Of a stretch of 64,000 nucleotides of DNA, positions 10,111 to 18,456 are shown in pieces. Position numbers and translations under genes: made by a program. Position 1 is the stretch's first letter. Every line of letters starts with the position of its first letter. The stretch lies in contig JAWLCT010000001.1 of the NCBI GenBank assembly GCA_041687015.1, forward strand, positions 1 to 64,000, read 5' to 3'. This DNA is from JALOAT01 sp041687015. Lineage in GTDB: Bacteria; Pseudomonadota; Gammaproteobacteria; Thiohalomonadales; Thiohalomonadaceae. The notes under the pieces were generated by a model. It was not told where the DNA came from. It saw only the letters and a program-made list of their open reading frames with translations, and searched no databases.

Positions 10111-10222
10111 GTCTCGTTTCTCCCGGAAAAATGCCCGTGAACACAGGCAAGCACGAATAAGTCAGAACGCGACAAACTACTTAGTATTGACATGTAGGTC
10201 AAGGGCGGCGGGCACTTACCCC

Positions 10223-10250
10223 TTGTCACCGGGGGGCAAAATCCGATAAT
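10223..10250 (+). promoter_or_regulatory. Predicted sigma-70 promoter for the DUF4124 gene
   Basis: A -35-like TTGTCA (10223-10228) and -10-like GATAAT (10245-10250) are separated by 16 bases, 30 bases before the start codon at 10281. It lies in the divergent gap between ilvB and this gene. Confidence 0.45.
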
Positions 10251-10280
10251 AGCCGACAGGCAAACGATCCCGGTGAACCC

Positions 10281-10721
10281 ATGAACGCTCGGCTGACGGT
10301 CAGTATATCTTTGGCGCTGTTGCTTGCCCTGCCCGCGCAGGCGGCGATGTACAAGTGGGTGGACAAGGACGGCAGCATCGTTTACTCCGAAATGCCCCCG
10401 CCGGGCGCACAGAACGTGCAGAGCATCGCACCGCCGCCGCGTCCGCCCGAGGCCCCTGCGCCGGCGGAAAAGGCCGACGCGCCGACGACCGGCACCGGCC
10501 CCGTGAAGCCGGTGGGCGTCAACGACACCAACGTCGAGGTGCGCCGCCAGTTCGAGGAAGTACGCCGCAAGAACTGTGAACTGGCCAAGCAGAACCTGGA
10601 GACCTACCGCACCGCCCGGCGTGTACTCACGCCCGAGCAGGAGGTGGTGGTTCTGGATGACGCCACGCGCGCGGCCCGCATCAAGCAAGCTGAAGAAGAC
10701 ATCGCCACGTACTGTAAATAA
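10281..10721 (+). CDS. DUF4124 domain-containing periplasmic protein
   Basis: A 146-residue exported protein. A signal peptide (about residues 1-21, ending AQAA) is followed at once by MYKWVDKDGSIVYSEMPP, the hallmark of the DUF4124 domain, then a proline/alanine-rich linker and a charged helical C-terminus with two cysteines (about 99 and 145). The function of the family is unknown. It is transcribed divergently from ilvB and lies 23 bases before the tautomerase gene, so the two may be co-transcribed. Confidence 0.85.
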   Translation: MNARLTVSISLALLLALPAQAAMYKWVDKDGSIVYSEMPPPGAQNVQSIAPPPRPPEAPAPAEKADAPTTGTGPVKPVGVNDTNVEVRRQFEEVRRKNCELAKQNLETYRTARRVLTPEQEVVVLDDATRAARIKQAEEDIATYCK

Positions 10722-10744
10722 GTAACAACAAGCAAGGAGCTGCC

Positions 10745-11089
10745 ATGCCGCTTTTGAAGATCCAGACCAATCTGGAAGTGCCTGCCGACCAGCGTCAGGC
10801 CCTTCTCACCCATGCCTCCCGTGCCACCGCCACCGTGCTCGGCAAACCCGAGGCCTACGTGATGGTCGCCCTGGAGGACGCCCGGCCCATGCTGTTTGCG
10901 GGCTCGGACGCCCCGCTGGCTTATCTGGAACTCAAGAGCATCGGCCTGCCCGAGGATCGCACCCGTGATTTTTCGGCCAAACTGAGCGATGTGGTGGAAG
11001 CCGGACTGGGCATCCCCAAGAATCGCATCTACGTTGAGTTCGCCAGCGCCGCCGCCCACATGTGGGGCTGGAACGGCGACACCTTCTGA
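10745..11089 (+). CDS. MIF/4-oxalocrotonate tautomerase-family protein
   Basis: This 114-residue protein resembles macrophage migration inhibitory factor. It begins M-PLLKIQTN, leaving the catalytic proline at position 2 to become the N-terminus, and has LELKSIGL and NRIYVEFASAAAHMWGWNG, typical of phenylpyruvate/dopachrome tautomerase homologs. The bacterial substrate is unknown. AAGGAG lies just before the start. It ends about 40 bases before proS. Confidence 0.88.
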   Translation: MPLLKIQTNLEVPADQRQALLTHASRATATVLGKPEAYVMVALEDARPMLFAGSDAPLAYLELKSIGLPEDRTRDFSAKLSDVVEAGLGIPKNRIYVEFASAAAHMWGWNGDTF

Positions 11090-11130
11090 TCGACAATCGC
11101 CGGCCCTTTGCCGGTCCAACCAGAAAAATC

Positions 11131-12843
11131 ATGCGCACCTCCCGATACCTGCTGTCCACCATCAAGGAGACCCCGGCTGACGCCGAGGTCATCAGCCATC
11201 AGCTCATGCTGCGCGCGGGCCTGATCCGCAAACTCGCCGCCGGCCTCTACACCTGGTTGCCCATGGGCCTGCGGGTGCTGCGCAAGGTGGAGGCCATCGT
11301 GCGCGAGGAAATGAACCGCGCCGGTGCCCAGGAGGTGCTGATGCCGGCGGTGCAGCCCGCCGAGTTGTGGCAGGAATCGGGCCGCTGGGAGCAAATGGGC
11401 GAGGAAATGCTGCGCCTGAAGGACCGCCACCAGCGCGACTTCTGCTTCGGTCCCACCCACGAAGAGGTCATCACTGATCTCTGCCGCAACGAGCTGCGCA
11501 GCTACAAGCAGCTGCCGGCCAACTTCTACCAGATCCAGACCAAGTTCCGTGACGAACGCCGCCCGCGCTTCGGGGTCATGCGCGCCCGCGAGTTTCTCAT
11601 GAAAGACGCGTATTCGTTCCACCTGGACGAGGACTCCCTGAAGGAGACCTACCAGGTGATGTATGACACCTACCTGCGCATTTTCACCCGCCTGGGCCTG
11701 CAGTTCCGCGCCGTGCTCGCAGACACCGGCGCCATCGGCGGCACCGGCTCCCATGAATTCCACGTGCTGGCCCAGTCCGGCGAGGACGCCATCGCCTACG
11801 CCGACGCCGGCGACTACGCCGCCAATGTGGAAATGGCCGAGGCTCTCGCCCCCGCAGGCGAGCGCCCGGGCCCCACCGAAGAACTGCGCCTGGTGGACAC
11901 GCCCAATGCGAAGACCATCGCCGAGCTGGTGGAACAGTTCGGGGTGGCCATCGAGAAAACCGTGAAGACCCTGGTGGTGCGTGGCGAGGAGGACGGCTCG
12001 CTCGTCGCCCTGCTGGTGCGCGGCGATCACGAGCTCAACGCCATCAAAGCCGCCAAGCTGCCGGGCGTGGCCAGCCCCCTGCAAATGGCCACCGAGGCCG
12101 AGATCCGCGACGCCATCGGTGCGGGTCCCGGCTCCCTGGGCCCGGTGAAACTGCCCATCCCGGTCATCGCCGATCGCAGTGTGGCCAAGCTAGGCGACTT
12201 CAGCGCCGGCGCCAACGTCGATGGCAAGCATTACTTCGGCATCAACTGGGGCCGCGACCTGCCCGAACCTGACGTGGCCGACATCCGCAACGTGGTGGAA
12301 GGCGACCCCAGCCCGGACGGCAAGGGGACGCTTGCCATCTGTCGCGGCATCGAGGTCGGTCATATCTTCCAGCTCGGCAAGAAGTACTCCGAAGCCATGA
12401 AGGCCACGGTGCTGGACGAAACCGGCAAGCCGGTGGTGATGACCATGGGCTGCTACGGCATCGGCGTGTCGCGTGTGGTCGCTGCCGCCATCGAGCAGAA
12501 CCACGACGAACGCGGGATCATCTGGCCCGAGGCCATCGCGCCCTTCCAGGTGGCCCTGCTGCCCATCAACGCGCACAAATCCCAGCGTCTGCGCGAGACT
12601 GCCGAGAAGCTCTACCAGGACCTGTTGGATATGGGTGTCGAGGTGCTGTTGGACGACCGCGGCGAGCGACCCGGCGTCATGTTCGCCGACATGGAGCTCA
12701 TCGGCATTCCCCACCGCCTGGTGCTGTCGGACCGCGGCCTGGATGCCGGCACGGTGGAATACAAGGGCCGCCGCGACGCCGATTCCCAGCACATCCCGTT
12801 GGATGGGTTGATCGGCGTCCTGAAGGACAAGCTCGGACGTTAG
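11131..12843 (+). CDS. proS: Prolyl-tRNA synthetase, bacterial type
   Basis: Class II aminoacyl-tRNA synthetase of 570 residues. The class II motifs (FRDERRPRFGVMRAREFLMKD; C-terminal GCYGIGVSRV) are present, with an inserted editing domain between them (about 220-400) that clears mischarged Ala-tRNA(Pro), followed by the anticodon-binding domain. The ATG at 11131 (MRTSRYLLSTIKETPADAEV) matches the family N-terminus, although the frame extends upstream into the tautomerase gene. Confidence 0.97.
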   Translation: MRTSRYLLSTIKETPADAEVISHQLMLRAGLIRKLAAGLYTWLPMGLRVLRKVEAIVREEMNRAGAQEVLMPAVQPAELWQESGRWEQMGEEMLRLKDRHQRDFCFGPTHEEVITDLCRNELRSYKQLPANFYQIQTKFRDERRPRFGVMRAREFLMKDAYSFHLDEDSLKETYQVMYDTYLRIFTRLGLQFRAVLADTGAIGGTGSHEFHVLAQSGEDAIAYADAGDYAANVEMAEALAPAGERPGPTEELRLVDTPNAKTIAELVEQFGVAIEKTVKTLVVRGEEDGSLVALLVRGDHELNAIKAAKLPGVASPLQMATEAEIRDAIGAGPGSLGPVKLPIPVIADRSVAKLGDFSAGANVDGKHYFGINWGRDLPEPDVADIRNVVEGDPSPDGKGTLAICRGIEVGHIFQLGKKYSEAMKATVLDETGKPVVMTMGCYGIGVSRVVAAAIEQNHDERGIIWPEAIAPFQVALLPINAHKSQRLRETAEKLYQDLLDMGVEVLLDDRGERPGVMFADMELIGIPHRLVLSDRGLDAGTVEYKGRRDADSQHIPLDGLIGVLKDKLGR

Positions 12844-13032
12844 TCCCCCGGGGCGGCCCACGGTCGCCCTGAGTTCCTCGCTGATCCCGGTGTGCGAGGA
12901 TGCACGCCGGGCCCCCTGTCGAAACGCATTTCCCGCTCTCGCGTCACAGCGTAAAGCGCGGCCCTCAATCACCACGCGCACCGCTCTCGGTGGGCAACGG
13001 ATCTTGACTCATTCCAGCCGCGGAGCCACACG

Positions 13033-14079
13033 GTGACGACTGGACCTGCCCCGCGCATTCAGGAACACTGCAGTGCATATTCCATGGACTTGCGGTTCCA
13101 TCCCATGATCCTCTCGAATTACGTGAACACCTTCGGCCGCGCCATGATGGAACGCTACGGCTCACGGGTGCACAAGGTGACGGTGGATGCGGGCTTCACC
13201 TGCCCGAATCGTGACGGCAGCAAGGGGCGCGGCGGCTGCACCTTCTGCAACAACACATCTTTCAGTCCGAACGGCCGTAGGCCCGACCCCATTGCGACGC
13301 AACTCGCCAACGGTCGCACGGTGATCGCCCGACGCACCCGGGCAAAGCGCTTCATCGCTTACTTCCAGGCCTACACCAACACCTACGACGACCTCGACGT
13401 GTTGCGACAGCGCTACGACCTGGCACTTGATCAACCCGGCGTCATTGGACTGTCCGTGGGCACGCGACCCGACTGCGTGCCGCCCAAGGTGCTCGACATG
13501 CTGGCCTGTTACCGGGACAGGGGCTTCGAGGTGTGGCTGGAGCTCGGTCTGCAGTCGGCCTTTGATGCCACACTCGACCGCGTAAATCGCGGGCACGGCT
13601 TCGCGGAATACCGCACCGCCCTGCGCGCCGCCCACGCACGCCGGCTGCCGGTGTGCACGCACCTGATCATGGGTTTGCCGGAAGAGACGGCAGCCCACGC
13701 CCACATCACCTTGAACCGGGTGCTCGACGAAGGCGTCGAGGGCTTGAAGCTCCATCCCTTGCACGTGGTGAAGGGTACCCGTCTCGCCCACGCGTGGCGT
13801 CGGGGTGAATACGCGCCATGGAGCGAAAAACACTATGTGCAGGTGGCGGGCGAGCTGGTCCGGCATACGCCGCCCGAAGTGATATTTCACCGCCTCACCG
13901 GCACGGCCTCGGCGGGCCTGCTTCTGGCACCTGCATGGTGTGGCGCGAAATGGCGCGTGCTGAATGGCCTCACCCGGCATCTTGCGCTGCACGGGTCGCA
14001 GGGCAGCGCGATCACGCGGGATGCCAGAGACCTGGGTGTGGAAAGGCAGACGTCGCTCAGCTCATGGATCGACGACTGA
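13033..14079 (+). CDS. YhcC-type radical SAM protein (TIGR01212 family)
   Basis: Radical SAM protein of up to 348 residues. The cluster motif has the unusual spacing C-x11-C-x2-C (CPNRDGSKGRGGCTFC), which is characteristic of the YhcC family, followed by SVGTRPDC and LELGLQS strands of the barrel. The function is not established. Three starts are possible: GTG 13033 with GGAG seven bases upstream (chosen), ATG 13084, or ATG 13105, which aligns best with the E. coli YhcC N-terminus. The 189-base gap after proS holds nothing recognisable. Confidence 0.85.
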   Translation: MTTGPAPRIQEHCSAYSMDLRFHPMILSNYVNTFGRAMMERYGSRVHKVTVDAGFTCPNRDGSKGRGGCTFCNNTSFSPNGRRPDPIATQLANGRTVIARRTRAKRFIAYFQAYTNTYDDLDVLRQRYDLALDQPGVIGLSVGTRPDCVPPKVLDMLACYRDRGFEVWLELGLQSAFDATLDRVNRGHGFAEYRTALRAAHARRLPVCTHLIMGLPEETAAHAHITLNRVLDEGVEGLKLHPLHVVKGTRLAHAWRRGEYAPWSEKHYVQVAGELVRHTPPEVIFHRLTGTASAGLLLAPAWCGAKWRVLNGLTRHLALHGSQGSAITRDARDLGVERQTSLSSWIDD

Positions 14080-14102
14080 CGCGAACGCCTCGGAAAAGCG
14101 GA

Positions 14103-14705
14103 TTAACCTCCCCGCCCCGGGAGTGAAGCCTGCCTGGCGCGCCATGCGATGATCAGCCAGGCAACCACGCCTGCGATGGCACCATAAACGTGCGCATCCA
14201 CCACCACCGGGCCACCCGCCGCTTCCGTCGAGCCCGGCAACGGACCGGACACCTGCTCCCATAGCAACTTGGCCGCGACCAGCCCGATGATCAGCGGTGC
14301 GTCCCGCATGCCGGCACGCCAGCCGGCCAACACACCGGCCACCAGCAAGCCGTGCAGCACGCCCGAAAGACCCACGTACCATTCGAGGGCGGGCATGAAG
14401 GCCAGCAGGGCCAGCGCGCTGAGCAAGGCGGTGATCCCAAGCACGAATCCCCATTCGAGCGGGCGCAGTGCACGCCCTGCCAGTAACCACACCAGCAGCA
14501 GCCCTGCGAGATTGAGCCCCAGGTGTGACCACCCCAGATGCGCCAGATGGCCCGTCAACAGACGCCACCATTCGCCCTGCAGGATGGCATCCCGCTCGTA
14601 ACGGAGAAAACGGGCCGTATCGTCACCGCCGAAAGCCACTGCGATCGCCATCAGGGCAAGGCTTGCAGGCAACAACCAGGTACGCACCACGGAGCGGCTT
14701 TTCAT
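14103..14705 (-). CDS. Rhombosortase (rhomboid-family GlyGly-CTERM protease)
   Basis: A 200-residue integral membrane protein with about six hydrophobic helices. It has the rhomboid active-site serine in GLSGVLHG (about residue 114) and the partner histidine in DAHVYGAIAG near 172. The N-terminal WWRLLTGHLAHLGWSHLGLN segment fits the rhombosortase subfamily, which trims proteins carrying a C-terminal GlyGly-CTERM tail in gammaproteobacteria. No protein in this window ends with such a tail, so the substrate must be encoded elsewhere. It is divergent from the lytic transglycosylase. Confidence 0.85.
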   Translation of the reverse strand: MKSRSVVRTWLLPASLALMAIAVAFGGDDTARFLRYERDAILQGEWWRLLTGHLAHLGWSHLGLNLAGLLLVWLLAGRALRPLEWGFVLGITALLSALALLAFMPALEWYVGLSGVLHGLLVAGVLAGWRAGMRDAPLIIGLVAAKLLWEQVSGPLPGSTEAAGGPVVVDAHVYGAIAGVVAWLIIAWRARQASLPGRGG

Positions 14706-14749
14706 GGCCGGGTATAATACCGCGCCAGAGGAGCCCGACGGGGTATGGA

Positions 14750-15325
14750 ATGACGTCGCACACGATTGCAGCTTTCGTACTCATCCTGAGCCTGGCCGTA
14801 CCGGCGCGTGCCGATACGCCAGCGCCGCTCGACGAGAAACTGCGCCTGCTGCTCGCGCATGCCCTGGCCGAGGAAGCCGGTCACGGCGACCACTTCGATG
14901 CCCACGTGTGGCTCACCGATATGTCCTGGCGCCTGCGCAGGAAAATGCCCGACGAACAGGAGCGCTTCGCTCTGCTCAAGCAGGTCTACGTGGAGGCGAA
15001 CCGTGCGCGCGTGCCGCCTGAACTGGTGCTTGCGGTGATCGAGGTGGAAAGCAATTTCGATCGCTTCGCCATTTCCAGCGCGGGCGCCCAGGGCTTCATG
15101 CAAATCATGCCCTTCTGGCTGAAGGAAATCGGCCGCCCTGACGACAACCTGTTCCGCACCACCACCAACCTGCGCATGGGCTGCACCATCCTGCGCTACT
15201 ACTACGATATGGAAAACGGCCACTGGCCCCGCGCCCTCGCCCGCTACAACGGCAGCCGCGGCAAGAACTGGTACCCCAACCGCGTCTTCACCGCCCTGCG
15301 CGAGCGCTGGCAGGTTGGCAGGTAA
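14750..15325 (+). CDS. Lytic transglycosylase domain protein (Slt-like)
   Basis: A 191-residue exported muramidase-like protein. After a signal peptide (MTSHTIAAFVLILSLAVPARA) comes the goose-lysozyme-like SLT domain, with the catalytic glutamate in VIEVESNFDRFA, the GAQGFMQIMP motif and ALARYNGSRG near the C-terminus. Such enzymes cleave peptidoglycan to 1,6-anhydro-MurNAc products. The ATG at 14750 was chosen for the signal peptide. TATAAT lies at 14713-14718, about 30 bases upstream, without a good -35. Confidence 0.88.
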   Translation: MTSHTIAAFVLILSLAVPARADTPAPLDEKLRLLLAHALAEEAGHGDHFDAHVWLTDMSWRLRRKMPDEQERFALLKQVYVEANRARVPPELVLAVIEVESNFDRFAISSAGAQGFMQIMPFWLKEIGRPDDNLFRTTTNLRMGCTILRYYYDMENGHWPRALARYNGSRGKNWYPNRVFTALRERWQVGR

Positions 15326-15423
15326 CGCGTTCACAAAGGGATGCAAAAGCAGGAGTGGTGATGGGTGAACGCGGTTAGGCTGGGTAGCCAGCCGGGACCG
15401 AAAAGCGACCGGAGAAAAACACA

Positions 15424-15472
15424 CAGCCCCTTCTCCGTGGCCCTCCGCGGCCCCCCGTTCTCAACCCGTGGT
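15424..15472. repeat. Single degenerate arm of the composite-element family
   Basis: CTCCGTGGCCCTCCGCGG and then CCCGTTCTCAACCCGTGG lie between the convergent transglycosylase and acylphosphatase genes. They resemble the right arm of CACGGAG-type elements, but no convincing left arm is seen, so this may be a decayed copy. It overlaps the last codons of the acylphosphatase gene. Confidence 0.35.
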
Positions 15473-15727
15473 GAAGTCGGAAGGTGGGCGGATCTCGACC
15501 CGTTCGCAGGTGACGTCGTCGACGCGGGCGGCGGGCGGGCCTTGCCAGAGCCAGGACTTGAGCTGGGCCAGGGCGTGGTCGTCACCGCAGGCGAGCACTT
15601 CGACGCTGCCATCGGGGAGATTGACGGCCTGGCCGGTGAGGCCGAGGGCCAAGGCCTCGCGGCGGGTGGAACCACGAAACCACACGCCTTGCACCCGGCC
15701 GCTCACGCGGCAACGCAGGCAGCTCAC
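15461..15727 (-). CDS. acyP: Acylphosphatase
   Basis: An 88-residue acylphosphatase, which hydrolyses carboxyl-phosphate bonds such as those of acetyl or carbamoyl phosphate. The signature GRVQGVWFRGSTRREA supplies the phosphate-binding loop and arginine, and VNLPDGSVEV supplies the conserved asparagine. The start GTG at 15727 overlaps the stop of the adaptor gene (GTGA), so it is the third gene of a TolC-adaptor-acyP unit. The functional link to efflux is unclear. Confidence 0.92.
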   Translation of the reverse strand: MSCLRCRVSGRVQGVWFRGSTRREALALGLTGQAVNLPDGSVEVLACGDDHALAQLKSWLWQGPPAARVDDVTCERVEIRPPSDFTTG

Positions 15728-16485
15728 GGCAGCTGGACGAAGGCGGGTTGGCCGGCACGCAGACCTGCGTCTTCCGGCACGTCGATGAGGATGTCCACCG
15801 GGTAGGACAGATTGGGCGCATTGGCCGCGGGCTCCAGGCCCACACGCCTTATAGTGCCCTGGTAGGCCTTGCCACCAACCCGCACGGACAGGGTCTGCCC
15901 CTCGCTCAAGCTCGCCAGCCGTTCCTGGTCCACGATCGCACGCACGATGCGGCGGCCGGCTTCGGCCACGGTCACCAGCGGAACGGTGGTCAGTTCTGCT
16001 GCCACCGCCTGCCCCACGCCGGCGTGCACATCAAGCACGCGGGCCTTGAAGGGGGCGCGCACGGCGCTGTATTCCAGGTCCAGTTCGGCCTGGGTTACCG
16101 CCGAACGTGCGGCCTGGTAGTCGGCCGCGGCCGTGGCCAACGCGATCTTGGTCACTTCCAGTTCGTGGTCGGAGAGCAGAGTGCGGTCGTAAAGTTCCTG
16201 GGCGCGTTCGTTTTCCCGCTGCGCCTCTGCGTGCACCTGTTCGAGACGTTCGGCCTCGGCACGGGCGCGCGCCAGTTCCGCCTTGAAGCGGCGATCGTCC
16301 AGCGCCACCAGTACAGTGCCCTTGTCCACCCGCGCACCAGGCGCCACGTTCACGCGCGCCACCACGCCCGAGACGGGTGTACCCAGTTCGACACGCTGCG
16401 ACCACAGCACCGTGCCGGACACCTCGACCGCCGACGCCACGCTCGCTGTGCCGAGCACCGCCAGTGCAAGCATCCACCTGTTCAT
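15724..16485 (-). CDS. Efflux periplasmic adaptor subunit (HlyD/RND MFP family)
   Basis: A 253-residue exported membrane-fusion protein: signal peptide (about 1-19, ending ASA), half of a lipoyl/barrel-sandwich domain (about 22-58), an alpha-helical hairpin (about 60-130, KAELARARAEAERLEQ), the second half (AVRAPFKARVLDVHAG), then a beta-barrel domain. It would link an inner-membrane pump to TolC. It is short for the family. The ATG at 16485 has GAGG at a good distance; ATGs at 16491 and 16500 are alternatives. No pump gene is adjacent. Confidence 0.87.
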   Translation of the reverse strand: MNRWMLALAVLGTASVASAVEVSGTVLWSQRVELGTPVSGVVARVNVAPGARVDKGTVLVALDDRRFKAELARARAEAERLEQVHAEAQRENERAQELYDRTLLSDHELEVTKIALATAAADYQAARSAVTQAELDLEYSAVRAPFKARVLDVHAGVGQAVAAELTTVPLVTVAEAGRRIVRAIVDQERLASLSEGQTLSVRVGGKAYQGTIRRVGLEPAANAPNLSYPVDILIDVPEDAGLRAGQPAFVQLP

Positions 16486-16501
16486 GTTCATCCACCTCAT
16501 A

Positions 16502-17836
16502 TCACGGCGCCTCCGGCGCAGCTTGCGTCGTGCGGTCCTGCACCGGTCCGCCCGTCAATGCATCGAGTTGCGCCCATACCAGCGCGGTATTGAACTCGGC
16601 ACGCACGATCCCCAGTTCCGCCTCGGTCAGACGCACCATGGCGTCGCCCAGATCTGCATTCACTTCCAGTTCGTAAAGGGCGCGGCTGCGATCCAGGTAG
16701 AGCTCCCGATAGTCCATGCCTGCCGTCGCTTCGTCACGCTGCACCTTGAGCGTCTGCAACTGCAGCCACAAATCGAGCACGTTGCGCTGCAGGTCCATCT
16801 CGGCTTCGCGCAAACGTTGCTGCGCTTCGTAGAACTCGGCCTGACGCTGGCTTACCACAGAACTCACCAGCCCCCCCGTATACAAGGGGATTTGCAATAC
16901 CACACCGGCGCGCCATTCATCGTTGGATGCCAACTCGCGGGTGTAACTCGAAGCCTCCAGTTCAGCATTCAGGCGCGGGCGGCGTTCGGCACGCGCGGCG
17001 GCCACACGTTCCTCGGCCGCGCGAAGCTGGTGACGCAATGCGGCAAGCACAGGATTGCGTTCCACGGCCGCACGCTGCAACACCTCCACCTCGGGGATGG
17101 CCCTGTCCAGCGAAGCATCCAACGTCGGCCGCTCCACGGTGGCCGGCAGCCGTCCCGGGCGGTTCAGGACATCGGCCAACGCCGCGCGCGTGAGGCGCTG
17201 GCGCGCCTCGGCCGCATAACGGGCGCGGCGCACCTGCTGGTATTCAGCTTCGGTAGCAAGCAGGTTCACGTCGGACACCTGGCCCAGTTCGTGACGCTGG
17301 CGCAGGCGATCGAGGGTGACGTAGACCACCGCCATGGCTTCGTCCTGCCGGGCGAATTCCAGATCGGCGAGTACCACGTCGAAATAGCGCTCCAGAATGG
17401 CGAGACGGCGCTGCGCGAGGGTGTCCTGGTAGAGGGATTCGGCACGGGCAAGCCCCGCGCGCGCCGCCGATATCACGGCCCCGGTGCGACCGAAATCGTA
17501 GAGATTCTTGCGGACAAACAGGCTGGCCTTGTGATCGTCCCGATCGTCGTCGGCAGACATCTTCCCGGGTTCGACCCAGCGCAGGCGGCCTTCGGCGGTG
17601 ACATTGAAGTCCGTGCGGGCTTCGGCAGCCGCGAGCGCCGCTCGCGAGGCGTCCACGCCGGCACCTGCAATAGCCAGCGTCGGATGTAACTCCTCGGCCA
17701 GCGACAGGGCATAGTCGAGCGTGAGCGGCTCGGGCAACGGCGACACCGGTGCGGCGGCGTTCACGTTGACACCGACCACCAGTGAAACGGCGAGCAGAGC
17801 CCCTCGTGCCCGCCGGCAATACAGCGCAGTTCTCAT
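16502..17836 (-). CDS. TolC-family outer-membrane efflux protein
   Basis: A 444-residue TolC-type protein with a signal peptide (MRTALYCRRARGALLAVSLV...NAAA) and two repeated halves of long amphipathic helices, each beginning LTLDYALSLAEELHPTL-like and ending in beta-strand segments (RAGVVLQIPLYTGG, a typical TolC-family stretch). It forms the outer-membrane duct of an export system. The ATG at 17836 was chosen; a GTG lies three codons earlier. It heads a TolC-adaptor-acyP unit that has no inner-membrane transporter. Confidence 0.9.
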   Translation of the reverse strand: MRTALYCRRARGALLAVSLVVGVNVNAAAPVSPLPEPLTLDYALSLAEELHPTLAIAGAGVDASRAALAAAEARTDFNVTAEGRLRWVEPGKMSADDDRDDHKASLFVRKNLYDFGRTGAVISAARAGLARAESLYQDTLAQRRLAILERYFDVVLADLEFARQDEAMAVVYVTLDRLRQRHELGQVSDVNLLATEAEYQQVRRARYAAEARQRLTRAALADVLNRPGRLPATVERPTLDASLDRAIPEVEVLQRAAVERNPVLAALRHQLRAAEERVAAARAERRPRLNAELEASSYTRELASNDEWRAGVVLQIPLYTGGLVSSVVSQRQAEFYEAQQRLREAEMDLQRNVLDLWLQLQTLKVQRDEATAGMDYRELYLDRSRALYELEVNADLGDAMVRLTEAELGIVRAEFNTALVWAQLDALTGGPVQDRTTQAAPEAP

Positions 17837-17867
17837 CCCCAACACCCCGGAAGTGATTCGGTTTGCT

Positions 17868-17891
17868 CACCGGATGCCGCGGCATCCGGTG
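17868..17891. terminator. Perfect 24-base palindrome between thioredoxin and TolC genes
   Basis: CACCGGATGCCG (17868-17879) is followed directly by its reverse complement (17880-17891). It lies just after the thioredoxin-fold gene stop and before the TolC gene start on the minus strand. There is no clear T-run on that strand, so it could be a Rho-type or processing hairpin, or an operator for the TolC unit. Confidence 0.45.
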
Positions 17892-17914
17892 GGTTTCTTA
17901 TCGTGCCCGGGACG

Positions 17915-18439
17915 TCAGTTTTTCTTTTTTGCGCGCTTGTACCTGGCGAAGGGCATGTCGCGGTATGCGCCCTCGGCCACGAACTCGCCCATCCACATGA
18001 ATTCTTCCACGCCGGCGGTACGCCCGGTGTGGCGATGCACCGGTTTACCCTCCAGATCAAAAAAGGCGATGACCGGCGTGGCGCGCACGCGGTTGACCTC
18101 GGCAAAGGACTTCTGTGTGGTGGTGTTGCCGGTGAAATCGGTCATTTCCACATCACCTTCGATGTCCACCGCGAGCAGAAGAAAATTCTCGCGATACCAG
18201 GCCTGCACTTCGGGCTGGTTGAGGACGTTTTTCTTCATGTAATGACAGAACGGGCATTCGTCCATTTCGAAGAATACGAGCACACCTTTTTTGCCCTGCT
18301 CCCGGGCAGTCTCCAGTTCCTCGGAGAAATCACCAAAGCTGTCGTTGAAGAAATGGGTGTACGGGTCCTTGCCGGCGGCGGCATGCGCGCCCGGTAGAAA
18401 GCTCAGCGCGAGGATGGCGGTGACCAGTAAGCGTTTCAT
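17915..18439 (-). CDS. Thioredoxin-fold periplasmic protein (SoxW/DsbD-C-like)
   Basis: A 174-residue exported protein. A signal peptide ending AHA is followed by a thioredoxin fold with the redox pair C62-P-F-C65 (ECPFCHYMKKNV) and the cis-proline loop RATPVIAFF. The pattern with an upstream NDSFGDFSEEL segment resembles SoxW-like and DUF255-type thioredoxins that reduce periplasmic partners. It ends in a lysine-rich tail. It lies 17 bases after a TlpA-type gene, so the two probably form one redox unit. The actual partner is unknown. Confidence 0.85.
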   Translation of the reverse strand: MKRLLVTAILALSFLPGAHAAAGKDPYTHFFNDSFGDFSEELETAREQGKKGVLVFFEMDECPFCHYMKKNVLNQPEVQAWYRENFLLLAVDIEGDVEMTDFTGNTTTQKSFAEVNRVRATPVIAFFDLEGKPVHRHTGRTAGVEEFMWMGEFVAEGAYRDMPFARYKRAKKKN

Positions 18440-18456
18440 ATCTCCCCCCTTGGATG

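Noticed and set aside
8401..10140. Long plus-strand open frame (579 codons) opposite ilvB
   Set aside because: It is an antisense shadow produced by high GC in third positions; it has no recognisable domain, while ilvB on the other strand is complete.
12844..13032. Remnant gene between proS and the radical SAM gene
   Set aside because: The 189 bases have no sustained frame with recognisable similarity and no clear hairpin with a T-run.
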